A stretch of 64,000 nt of DNA from Balanoglossus misakiensis (lineage: Eukaryota > Hemichordata): NCBI GenBank assembly GCA_040954595.2, contig CM082585.2, forward strand, positions 7,812,001 through 7,876,000, in the 5' to 3' direction. Numbering within the stretch: the first letter of the stretch is position 1; the number at the start of each line of letters is the position of its first letter. The position numbers and the translations under genes are program-made. This document shows, in pieces, positions 1 to 10,895 of this stretch. The notes under the pieces were generated by a model that was given only the letters and a program-made list of their open reading frames with translations, searched no databases and was not told where the DNA came from.

Positions 1-3000
1 GGCAAATCTGTCAGCGGTGAAGTTGAGTACATTCTGCAAATCAGCAAAATAAAAAATAAGCTTATTAAAGTAGCGGTTGAACGGACAAAATCCTAAACAT
101 TCCATCATGTTTTGTAATGTCTATTTTTCTTTTCACACACCGGATTATTTACGTTCATGTTCTGCTCATGCTCACTGGAGCATACACGTTGCGCAGGGGT
201 AACATTTGATTTTTCCAGGCAACGTGAATGTCAACTATATACGTTTATTATGATGATATGAGCAAAGCTCTGACCACAGTAAACTGCTTTTTATTAACCA
301 CGTGACTGATGGACGCCATGAATTTAGGGTAGCGACTTCGCCATTAATTTTGAGCACGTGATCGGTCACCTGACGAGACACGTTTCCCTATGGGGCAACC
401 AATCCTGGGTTTTAAGGGTTTACGTATGCAACAGCACCGTGTCCCTTTGTTTGATAATTTCCCAAGATCATTATTGATGAAGTCCACTTGTTGACGATGA
501 TGAGATACGTGCATGATGCAAAGTTTACGACCCGTGTCGTCAGCGTGCCCATAAAGTTAATGGAGAAATCGATCAGATTTCCCAGGCCGTCGTTCCAGCT
601 ATTTCCATTACACCTGAAGTTCATGGGTACTGTTAATTAAAACACATGCGGTGCAAAGGTTCTAATGAATTCGTGTCGTGCACAAGTTTGTTCACCTTGG
701 CAGTTCATGGCAGTTTCGCGTCTCGCAGCTAAAAATTTCTACCTCTTCAATCAACTCAGAGCCTCACAATGGCCGTTTCCTTGGCAACCCATCCTCGCGG
801 AACCCTTTCCTTCCTTCCTTGGCCTGGTGACTGAATCCCTGAAACCTTACCTATATTCTGATGTCACATACATGTACCTATCTTTGTCCGTTTCCTTGGC
901 AACCATGTATGATGGTGAAGTACGTGCCATTTCTACCCGTACCTCACCTCAAGTATAAAGTTACAACTATCGTTAGACAGTAAACACGGAAATCAGACTT
1001 TCACCAGAAAAAAACGCGCGAATTGTTTGCACTGGCAGAATTCCCTGATCGCTTTTGGCCGGCTATTTTACGTTATCCCTTTTCAATTCCACATTAGATT
1101 AAGCCCAGATAAACCTGACGATTGTCACTATTATCGTTCGAAACTGTCTTCAGAGCAACAGTGTTATTAGTGACGCTATTATGTTGTCCTGATAGGTACA
1201 CGATAAGTTTCTTTCGTCATTAAGGGCCGTACATGTACCTTGTTCGCTTGATTCTAGAGAAAATATAACGCAATTTGCCATAGGAGTGTAAGTATTTAGT
1301 GAAACCGGTTTTATTCGTGATATTGTGTTATTAGATTCTCGGCGAATAAATTCAGGTCAATTCTAACAAACAATGCTCCCTCTGTTTACACACATAAGGA
1401 CTGGATGTTTCGTCATGCTTGAACGAATACAGGCATCTGTAATTTACATATACCTGTATGTGATTAAATGGGCGTGTGGCGTGGCCACCCAGCGAAAATC
1501 TGTGACTGTAGAGGTCTGAACTTTCCATGGTTACTGTGGCGTAGGCCAAAGATGACCCTTTACCTTCTTAGGGGAATCGAACCAGACGCAGCAGTTTAGA
1601 ACAAATATTTGAAAAAAAAAATACTAGAAAAAATCGCCAACATTTGCAGATATTGGCACTCTAACGTTTACCGTAAGTGAAAGGTATCAACAGCCGCTGG
1701 ATTTGAATGCTTCGAATTTTTTTTGTCGTCATCGTTATGCGGTGAATCTTTGTTCTCGTATTTGCCTTCGATTATGTGATTCATTTGTTGGATGCGGCGG
1801 GGCGTTTAAGTCGCCGTTGCCAAGCAGACAACAACGCGGCCCGGAGTGTTCCAGGCTTCTTACGTATTCATCATTTTTGTGGAATGATGAAAAATCCGAA
1901 CTGTGCTCGTCTGTAATCATATCGTGTTTTTTTTAACTTTATGATTGGGAGCCGAAAGCAGCACATTCGCCCGCTGCAGAGAAAGTGATGAACTCGTGAA
2001 ATCCGATTGTCATTACTCCGTTTGTTTGATTTCCTTGAAATAATCACAATAATATCGCCGCGAGCTGCGTTTGCGTACGACCCAAAGATAACAATAATTG
2101 ATGACGCATGAAGTAAATGACGAGGTAGAGACACTACAGAAAGACATCTGCAAAATGCAAAGCTTAAATAGCTTGGGTGTGTGTGTGTCAGTTCTACAAC
2201 AACTGTGTGTCCTGCACATGCGTACAACACCAGCAAAGAACGTAGCATTCAAGATCATTTTAATCTGAAGCTAATTGCGTCCACTGTGTGCATTAAAAAT
2301 AGAACATGCATAATACATACAACGTGACTGGTTTTAAGTGTGGTTTAGAGAGAAAGTGTACTTGCTGTACAGAAAGAAATGTTGGGAAAGTCCAAAAAGA
2401 GACTGAAGTTGCGATGACTGTTCCTTTCACACCAAAAAACACCAGTTTCGCGTGTATAGAAATAATAAAACGTGCTGCCGGCGCAGTCATGTGTGCACAC
2501 AAGGCTTTGCATAAATTAGGCCATCTGTGCCGGCATGCGCATTGATTGGTTCGTTAAAAATGTTAATCATTATTGATGGAATGTTTAAGAGCCGTATGCT
2601 AAACATTTAGCTGTTGCTCTTCACCTGGACCTTGCGATTGGCCAAAGTTCCCCGGCCACGCGGCATTGTCATGTAGATTGGTGGGTATTGGGTAAGGGTA
2701 GGTAGATTGCAATACTGACTGAACTCGACTACAACACTACGTTGGTTTTCATCATGGTGTATTGCGCTGTTGAAAACCGCCCCACATGGGTTCATACATT
2801 AGGACACTTGCCGATATGAGTTTACTTGGAGTTCTTGGACCCTCGCGACTTGAGATCTTTTGTTTCTCCGTGGTCGCGCCGCGCACTCTGATTGTTTGAC
2901 ATCCTGCGAGCGATATTCTGGCATATCTTTCCCTGATATTTACCAGTTCGCTTGTTTGTCACGTTCGCCGTGGGGTTTATTACAACAACGGAGGCGATGT

Positions 3001-5374
3001 GAAAATAGATCAGCGCAGTACCGCTGTCAAGTAACACGTATTGTTTCCTTTGCCGATGTGCTCGAACAACCAGGGCTCTTCAATATAGGCAGCGGGGTCG
3101 CGGTGCTATAAATAGGCGCATTCCTCCCCGAGTCGTGACAGGGTCGCCCCATAACGTCCTGATCGTTTTCTTGGAGCCGGTTTGCTTTCGGGTTGACCGG
3201 AATGGTTTCTGCTTTGAATATCAGTAAATGTGTTGAAGCACACCCTCACGGGGGGTTTATGTACGTACGGTATATGATATTACATATCCTCACAGGATAA
3301 TATCACCTTGCCCGGTATCGATACATCGATACCGTTTGGTGTTATCCATCGTCCACCTATCTACGAGTTTGTGGACTGCAAATTTCAATATGATTTTATT
3401 TAGTTAATCAACTTGATCCTCCACGCAGATTCAAAATTCTTCGATATACCCTTTAAAACCGACCATGGCCCTAATTCAGGTAATTGCACCATTATCGAAA
3501 TCTATAGAGAGTTAGCGCGACTGTATTTCAAGGTAGCCTTTCGTATGAAATTGGGTTCTTTGCGATCGATTAACCGACAGGCGGGCAGGGTTTATCATGT
3601 AGGTCATATTTCCAAGGCCACGCATTCTGTTTAATAACCATACCACGTCGACGTCTGTCCGTGGAAGGGTGTTGTCATAAACAAACGCGAATATTATTTG
3701 TGTCCGCGTACACAATATGAACGTTTTATCATGGTCGATAACCTCTCGTTTCGCAAAATCAGAAATCGTCGTGGCTTTGTCACGAAGATCTTTGGCTCGG
3801 GGGGCGTCGCCACCGCGTGGACTCAATTAACTGTTGTAAATCAGGCGGGGGGTTTCAGGTGGTATTGGCAAGCTGCCAACAACACATGTTGACAGGACGC
3901 GTTGTTGCCCGTGCGTGATCGCGGTGAGGGCGTTCTGTCTTTTCAACTGGCATTGAAATTCTAACGACTCCCCCCCCCCCCCCCCCCCCGCTTCAATTCC
4001 GCGTATTCCTGGGACATTCACCCAATGGGAAAATGATTTAGCTTCTCTCCACTAACCTTAACCCTTTCCGTAATTTTAGCCTTAGGAATGTGCGAGGGGG
4101 AAATATCCGCTAAACAAATGTCCTGATAGCTTCATGTCACGAACAGTCACTCACGATGGTGGTTTTTATCACCCTATGAATGCCTTTTTTCGACTTCACT
4201 TTGGTTGCACAAACATGCGCGATACGACCAGAACGAAACCTGCGAAAAGGGTCAATATATAGCCACTATAGAAACATCACCGATATTTATAGACCAACGT
4301 GTGTAGGCAAGCTTGTTGCGTTCCAAGAAAATTCGACCAAATTGTTTAAATTTAAACGCGGATAGGAGTCTTTTGTGAAAACGTTTCACGCTCAGTCTGG
4401 GCTATACACTGGGTCCATCATCATCATCCGCGCATACATGAAGTGTTTACAATATTTAGAAGCTGATCGATGTACTACAACCCACATCCGTTGCCATGGA
4501 GCTGATGCCCCTGAAAGAGTCTTTGGTCGAGTGCGGCGATCGATCTGGGTTTAATATACATCTCGTGCTTTCCAAAGGAAGGGCTTTTCCGACTTTCAAC
4601 GCTGTACTTCCGTTTGTTAATAGGAACGCCTCCAAAAAATCTGTGTTGTTTTTCAACACAGGTACGTGCAAGCAGAAATATTATTTTATATTTTCCTCAC
4701 TGCCATTTGCGTCCTTTGTGACCCCGGCCGCGTTGCCTGGCAACCAAAAAGGCCTTCGTTATCTCTTGATTTGTTCTAACGTACGTAGCAGAGTGTGGAT
4801 AGTCAGTCAGTGAGAACATCGTATCGGGTGTCAAAAACACGCGTTTCTTCTCCTTCGGGGCGATTTTCCAGCTCTTCGAATGATCGACGGAAAACCATTA
4901 TCGGTGAAGGGCAGCGAGTCATTGACCCCCGACAGGGCGGGTACAAAACATCCTCCGGCCCCACCCTGGAAGTAAATTATGAACAGTCCCTTAGCGCATG
5001 ACAGTGTTTTTTGCAAACGGAGTATCTCAACAACTAAGGACGCAGTTTTCGGTGTTGTTTGACGCGTGTATTATCCGCCGCGAGTACACAGCGAACGTGA
5101 CAATCACTCGAGCAGAGAAATTCAGGGAATTGGTTTAAACGTGTTCTGTTGTAACCATGCCATACGGAGGTTAAATCGATCGCGCCGTTCAATTTACGAG
5201 CGCCGCTTTATCAAACGTTCTCAGCCGCAGCTGTGGTGGCGCTCAAGACGCACTCGTTTTTGACGCGCGGGTACGGTTACTATGGGAACGTCCTCCTCGG
5301 TCGCAGATGACACGCTTGCATCCACGTTGTTGTGCGCATGTTCATACTTCATGCATGGGGGTATAAACTCGGCG
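1..5374. other. 5' intergenic / upstream region of ATP6AP2, no gene recognised
   Basis: No open frame here looks like a conserved protein. The frames are short, have no convincing splice signals, and overlap on both strands. The stretch is fairly rich in CpG and E-box-like CACGTG words (for example near 298-305 and 344-350). It contains a homopolymer C run near 3969-3989 and a TATCGATA hairpin at 3314-3333. Part of it is presumably the promoter and possibly the first exon of the downstream ATP6AP2 gene, but neither a TATA box nor a transcription start can be placed from sequence alone. Confidence 0.5.
3314..3333. repeat. TATCGATA-containing perfect hairpin
   Basis: A 9-bp arm (GGTATCGAT) is followed by 2 nt and its exact reverse complement (ATCGATACC). 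The arm contains TATCGATA, the core of the DRE element known from insect DREF/BEAF promoters. Whether it is functional in this animal is unknown. Confidence 0.5.
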
Positions 5375-5447
5375 ATGTTTTTATTTAATTGGATGGCTGC
5401 CTTCCGTGTCTGTTCAGTGACCTTTTCATGTGGAAACAGATTATCAC
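5375..5447 (+). CDS. ATP6AP2: Tentative ATP6AP2 exon 1 (signal peptide)
   Basis: ATP6AP2 needs an upstream exon that encodes a start and signal peptide and ends in phase 1, because exon 2 begins with the second base of a codon. This is the nearest candidate. It has an ATG at 5375, 24 codons with a modestly hydrophobic start (MFLFNWMAAF), one spare base, and a donor-like GTAAAT at 5448. The phase fits, but the hydrophobic core is poor and contains polar residues. A distal exon further upstream is equally possible. Treat it as a guess to be tested with transcripts. Confidence 0.18.
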
Positions 5448-5623
5448 GTAAATCAGATTTATCTGGGTCGACTTGACATACTCCGTGTGCCATGACATCA
5501 AGTTGTCACGGCAAACGGCGACTTCAAAAACAGTCTGCGGATGAATGGGAGTCCGCAGACAGGTATTTGTGGTTTACATTCGGGTTAGTAATCTTGCTCT
5601 CTGTCGTTCTTTTTGTCTTGCAG

Positions 5624-8600
5624 GGTGTGAAAGCCAGGCAGCCAATCAGCTCAATTTTATGCACAAGCCAAAATATGTACAGATAGCGCAAGAAGCCGGT
5701 ACAGTCAAGTCCAGCGAGGTTCCAGACATCGTGGCTTTAGCTCTGGGTTTCTCGACAAATAAAGTGAGTACATATCATCCAAGTTTATACTCAAAGTCTT
5801 CACTGTATTGTAAATGTAGAATGCGCTCGGTCACAGTAAGTCGACCAGACGACAAAATGTGACCGTCGATCGGAAATGCACGATGGGAATGTAAATCTGG
5901 TGGCGCCCTATCGTTATACAGGGTACAATCGATGCTGTTTGCATTCACAGTTCTGCACTTTGCTTATGTGGCAGAGCTAGGGTACTATTAAAACCAACAT
6001 ATGATTGAAGTCTGTTGCAGGGACGTGACTAGCGGGAGTTCAGTCGAAGGTGAAGGACGATCGACAGTGCTTTTTTTTCTCGTCCAAGGATTTCCGAACG
6101 AGCTCGCGACCAATAATTCATAATCGCACATCCACCGTTCATAATGAACAACGCGTCCCGGATCGTTTGCGAAGTTTGCTCGAAAGCCTAACTAACACTG
6201 CACTGCGATCTGCGTCGGTGATTTACGCGTTGTCAAGCAGACCCTGCCAAAGTACACGTATGCGTCATTTGTAACTTTAGTACCTCCGTACCCGCTGGCT
6301 TTAGTTCGGTTAGTCCCAGATCGCGACCGACTGCGCTGCACTGTCTGTCTACGTGCGTTCCGTGTCTCGTAAAATGAATATGAAAATGCGTAGGGCGTAT
6401 GCAGCAATGTCGCTGTCTCAGAAGGCAGCATCTGACCTATACAGAATACGAGTCAGTTAGCGTAAAGTTCATTACTATTGGAGCAAATTATCCAATCCAA
6501 AATAGAAATCCAGGTTTATTTTTGTCTTTTACAAAGGCTATTGTTGTCCCGGAACAATACAGCAGATGCCGATTTTGAAACGTTACAACGTCACGAATTG
6601 CCAGTCTTAATTTTTATCAGCTATTTTAAAAATATGCCCTCGTTTTACCACATTTAGAATGTCGTGACACCCATTTATGTCATAAAATATGGTCGTCTGC
6701 GCTTGTCGTGTTCCTCCACATACTAATACACCGTAAGCCGTTGGTTACGACAGCTGCTCTTTCAGTTGTGCATTTGAATGTATAATTAGGTGTACACATC
6801 GCATTTGGCAAGCTTGCGTCATCAGAATAAAATTGTATCATTAACATTATTGATCAAGCCAATTTTCTATTATTCTCTCTTAAAATTGAGAGTAAAAAGT
6901 GGGGGTCACCGTGAAAATTTTTGAATGACAACAAAACTGTCACAAATGTGAAATTCAAAATGGCCGCCAATGTCTTTGTTAACTCTATGGAGAAAACAAG
7001 GCGGTGAACACCCTGTTTTCTTCGTTGTTTTGGAAAACACTTTATATAAAATAAGCAAAGATTGAAAGGTTTGGATGACTATCATTTTTCTGAAGATTTA
7101 TCCCGAGGCGCGTACCACCTTAACATTTCTATTCAGTACGTGCTCAGCGCGAGCTGTGTCATGTCGGTGCATAAAATAGTCTGATAACCGATGTAGGAAC
7201 TTGCTAACGAGCACTCCCTCAGCGGTCCCAGGCAGACGACAAGGTGATATTGATTGACCTTTTGGCAAAATGCCCAGCAATGCAGTTTGACCGTGTGACA
7301 TTTCCACTCGGGCAGTGTCGCTGAATATAGCGTCTTTTTTTATTTTATTTTATGTTCCGATGTGTTCAGTTGATAATAGTTTGTCACGCCGCTGTGCCTG
7401 TGGACGATTCAACATCGTAATGACGTTTCACGTCAGCATTATGAAAATAGTGTTGTGGCTTTTCATACCTTACTGGCGGCCTGGTGTTCATCTTGTCCCA
7501 GGGGAAGGCCGGGTGCTTCTTCTAATCCTTCGTAAACCAGCATTTTACGTCATTAGAAACGTCACATAATCGTCAAACGCCAATGTATTAATAATCTGTA
7601 ATGCAAACGTGAAAGAAAAAAAAATACTTGTAGTAATAATTCAAAGAATGTCACAAAGACAGTTGAAAATGATTTAATGGGGCATTTTGTGCAACAAAGG
7701 CATGCCAGCAACTTCGAAGGATAAACCGTTTTGACGCTCAGTTCCCCCATAATTTTAGTCTCTGTACTCGTTTGAGCCGATTTGGGTCATAAACGTGAAG
7801 AGGTCGCTACGGTGAAATGGGGTTACAGATGTAATGGCGACAAAGTATGTTTGTGATGTGAAGTGTGTTTGTGCGTGTGTGTGCGTGTCACAAGTTTTCT
7901 CGAGTAATTCAACAATATGACATTTCCCCACCATTAGAGGCGATACTGTCGCCCACACCATAGACAGCCACCGCCCACGCGTAATTCGGAAGCTATATGC
8001 CCGGGTGAGATTTCGCATTTAATTATTTTACTGCGAAATTGTGGTAGATTGAAGTAAATTGAAACACAACATGAGTACAGCAATTGAAATACTTAAAATT
8101 GTTTTCTGTCTTGTATATTTTTTTCTAGGAACTCCGCTGGCCTGGTCTGTCTTCCGGGGATTTTTTCCGTCGCCCGAAAGCTAACATTCTCTTCACAGTA
8201 GAGAGTGTACACGATGTGAAATTACAACTTGACGATGTCATAGCAACGTTTCCGATAGAAAAGGTTTGTCGCTATAGTAACATATGTTCTTTATCTCGAT
8301 GTCGCTTCTAATGACGTCAGGTTTGAGTTATTTGGGGCCGTACTTCCCGTTTTGGTTTGTTCGTCGTTATTAATCTCATCGGCAGGACAGGCTGGCAAAG
8401 TGCCAGTATTTTTCTTGGATCAGAGATAGGTAAATTTCAATGTCGCTTTTTGATGTCTGCAAAGCGAGTCAGGCAACTACATACTCCAACCCCGTCGTTG
8501 CCGTTGGCAACGTATAGCGTCAGTGCTTTTCATACCGTCGTTTATACGTATCGTAGCAAATAGTCGACAGTTAATCGAGTTTTGTAACCCGCTTCTTCTA

Positions 8601-10473
8601 CTTTCTGTGACGCATTCCACTTCATAGCCCACACATACACTACACAGGTCGGATAAAACGCCAGGATGTAAGGGTCACGTAGGGGTCATGCAAATGGCGG
8701 CTTCAACCATCCAAATCGCGTGTGATGGATGTGCGACTCTGTGATTGTTCGACTTTACACTGCAAGAGATTTGTAGCGCATCTCAGAGGTCATCGAGTTT
8801 GATACCACTGCGTTATCATTCTGTTAGAATTATCACGTACACGTATTTGATCCCGAGGCAGGCACGTGCACAAACGATTTCACCAAAACACCACTATCAT
8901 GGAGTCTGGCGTTTCTACCGCTGGCTGCGCAGTTGAGGAATTATGAAAATACAATGTTACATTAAAAGCAAACATACTTTGGTATTTTTTCCGCGCAGGA
9001 TGCACCCTTCATCAGTACTGAGGCGGTTTCCGAGCACATCGAAAGTTTATTTTCTCAGCAGAATCCATTGACAGTAGACTTGTCTGCCGCTGGCAAGGTA
9101 GGATTTCAATTTTTCAGGGATGTTAAATTGACTAGAAATATGAAGCCATGTATGTATGTCTGCATGTATGTCTGTCTGTATGTATGTATGTATGTATGTA
9201 TGTATGTATGTATGTATGTATGTATGTATGTATGTATGTATATGTGTGTGTATGTATGTATGTATGTATGTATGCATGTACGTGTATGTATGTGGCAGTT
9301 CCATTTCTTTTCATCAATCATTATTTATCCCCCTTTTCCTCCAGCTGTTCACGTTGCATTCCAAACACCCCCATCTATTCAGGGACATCCCAGCCACGCC
9401 CAAGCAGCTACAACCCGCCTTGCTGAACAGCGAATCATCCGTGCTCTATTCCTTCGACGTGGGGTCTTTGAACTTCTCCAAGGATGCGGACTTCGCGTTT
9501 TTGAGCGAACTGCAAATTATACAGGAGATCATGCTGGTGGTAAGTGGAAAGAATTCTCTACCTGTCCGTCCGCGTGAACTACAGCTGGATCGGAAGTACG
9601 CCAAAGGGAGGGATTGTGGGTAAGCGACTGGTCAGCGAGTGTGGTGGGGATTCAATGAACTATCCTAAGTAATCCCGGGACCGTCTCTGTTTTTTTTTTT
9701 TTGCAGACATCAAGAAATAAATATCTGACAGAGGACAATGTGCCGGACATATTCACTTTCACCTTCGGTGGAATTCACCAACTCCAACTGAAGTATGGAG
9801 GCGACTCCGAGAAAGTCAAGGACGGTGTTCGGGTGCTGTCGGCTTTCATCAACAAGGTTAGTAAGACGTGTGTGTTTTTTTTTTTTTTGATGTCTCGTGT
9901 TGAGCTTGGTGGAAATGCGTATCTGGTTTTCTAACGTCCTTTCTTGGTCACGTGACTGCAGTCACGCCGTCAATATCCTAGTGACCTCTCCTCTGTTACT
10001 AAATCGTGCCGTGTGTTCTGATTTCAGTTGATGAAAACCATGTTGGCAATGTACGGTGACGATGTACTTGCCGAGGTGGCCACTTTGACCCCAAGTGACC
10101 CGGTACTCAGACTGTACAGACGACAGGCCGATGACGCCAAAGTCTCTCAGGTCAGTGAAAGAAAAGCTGAAAATTCCCATGTTCGTGAAATCGAGTGGTT
10201 TGAAAGAAATCCCGGTTTGTCTTTGGCGATCATTCGAAAAATAACGCGTTGCCTTCTGCCCTATTTCAGACCTCGGACAGCGAAGGCGATCCATCCGACT
10301 TCAACGTGGCCGATTCGACCTCGGAGAATTTCCCCTATCTGTTCCACATCGTCCTCTGGATGTCCGTCTTCTGGATCCTGGCCGTCTTCGCCATCTCCTA
10401 CATGATGTGGTACATGGACCCCGGCGACACCATCATCTACAGGATGACCGGCCAGCGGATCAAGATCGATTAG
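5624..10473 (+). CDS. ATP6AP2: ATP6AP2 / (pro)renin receptor, V-ATPase accessory subunit 2 (exons 2-8)
   Basis: Seven exons: 5624-5763, 8129-8263, 8999-9097, 9345-9539, 9707-9856, 10028-10150 and 10270-10473. All have GT-AG borders, all internal junctions are phase 0, and the last exon ends in TAG. The family protein is a type I membrane protein of the vacuolar proton pump that helps its assembly and acts in endolysosomes and Wnt signalling. Recognisable family blocks are EVPDIVALALGFS in exon 2, LRWPGL in exon 3 and FLSELQ in exon 5. One long hydrophobic segment near 10343-10413 is followed by the diagnostic cytoplasmic tail MDPGDTIIYRMTGQRIKID. In exon 7, R-L-Y-R-R lies where vertebrate proteins carry the furin-type site between soluble ectodomain and membrane stub. 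The signal-peptide exon is missing from this call because it was not securely identified. The ORF is otherwise intact and of family length. Identity is near certain. Confidence 0.95.
9143..9292. repeat. (TATG)n microsatellite in ATP6AP2 intron
   Basis: About 150 bp of nearly pure TATG tetranucleotide with TCTG and TGTG interruptions, inside the intron between the exons ending at 9097 and starting at 9345. It yields Met-Tyr-Val-Cys open frames on both strands that are not genes. Confidence 0.95.
9947..9956. promoter_or_regulatory. Perfect CLEAR-type E-box in ATP6AP2 intron
   Basis: GTCACGTGAC, the palindromic consensus bound by TFEB/MiT factors at lysosomal genes, lies in the intron between the sixth and seventh coding exons. 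The host gene is a lysosomal V-ATPase component, a class known to be TFEB-regulated in vertebrates. The match is seen; function is inferred. Confidence 0.35.
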
Positions 10474-10895
10474 GGCATTATGTCCGTGCACTGTCTTGGG
10501 GGAAGGGGCGCTTGGTGCCTGTAGTAGATTGATGTGCTCTCGGTTTCAAAGCATTTCTGTTAGCGGGGCTTCTTGTACTTCACCGCCCGGGAGAGAGAGA
10601 GTTAAATACCATCACTCCCACAGGATTTCCACAGCCCCTCTTCTCGGGTGCAAGTATGGAGGCCAGCCGAAAGTCAAGATAGCAGAGACTTACTCTGATC
10701 GTACCAAGACATTCCAGTCATATTCCTTTAGCTGTGATTTAAGTCTTCAAGTTATTTAAAAGAAGTGATCATTGTGTTAATTAGTGTAGGTTGTGCGCCA
10801 CCAATGCCCCAAATGTCTCTTTCCCCAGCTAACCATCATGTTATGAACACTGCAATGCAAGGTAAAAATAAATATTAGTATACCGAGCTGGTTGA
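10474..10895 (+). other. ATP6AP2: ATP6AP2 3' UTR with poly(A) signal
   Basis: The non-coding tail after the TAG leads to an AATAAA at 10867-10872, the first canonical poly(A) signal downstream, so the mRNA most likely ends near 10885-10895. A GAGAGAGA run occurs at about 10591-10600. No other gene is visible in this stretch. Confidence 0.6.

Noticed and set aside
3968-3990. Poly-C tract, and the G-runs at 12.3 and 25.3 kb, as regulatory G-quadruplexes
   Set aside because: They are single homopolymer runs with no conserved context. Replication slippage explains them.
5545-5862. Starting ATP6AP2 at the ATG at 5545 with read-through into exon 2
   Set aside because: The frame crosses a clear pyrimidine tract and CAG acceptor (5590-5623) and continues past the exon 2 donor. 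The hydrophobic stretch it would give is the translated polypyrimidine tract.
9047-9623. Long Met-Tyr-Val-Cys and His-Thr-Tyr-Ile open frames over the TATG repeat
   Set aside because: They are the translations of a microsatellite within an ATP6AP2 intron. Only the non-repeat part from 9345 is coding, in one frame.
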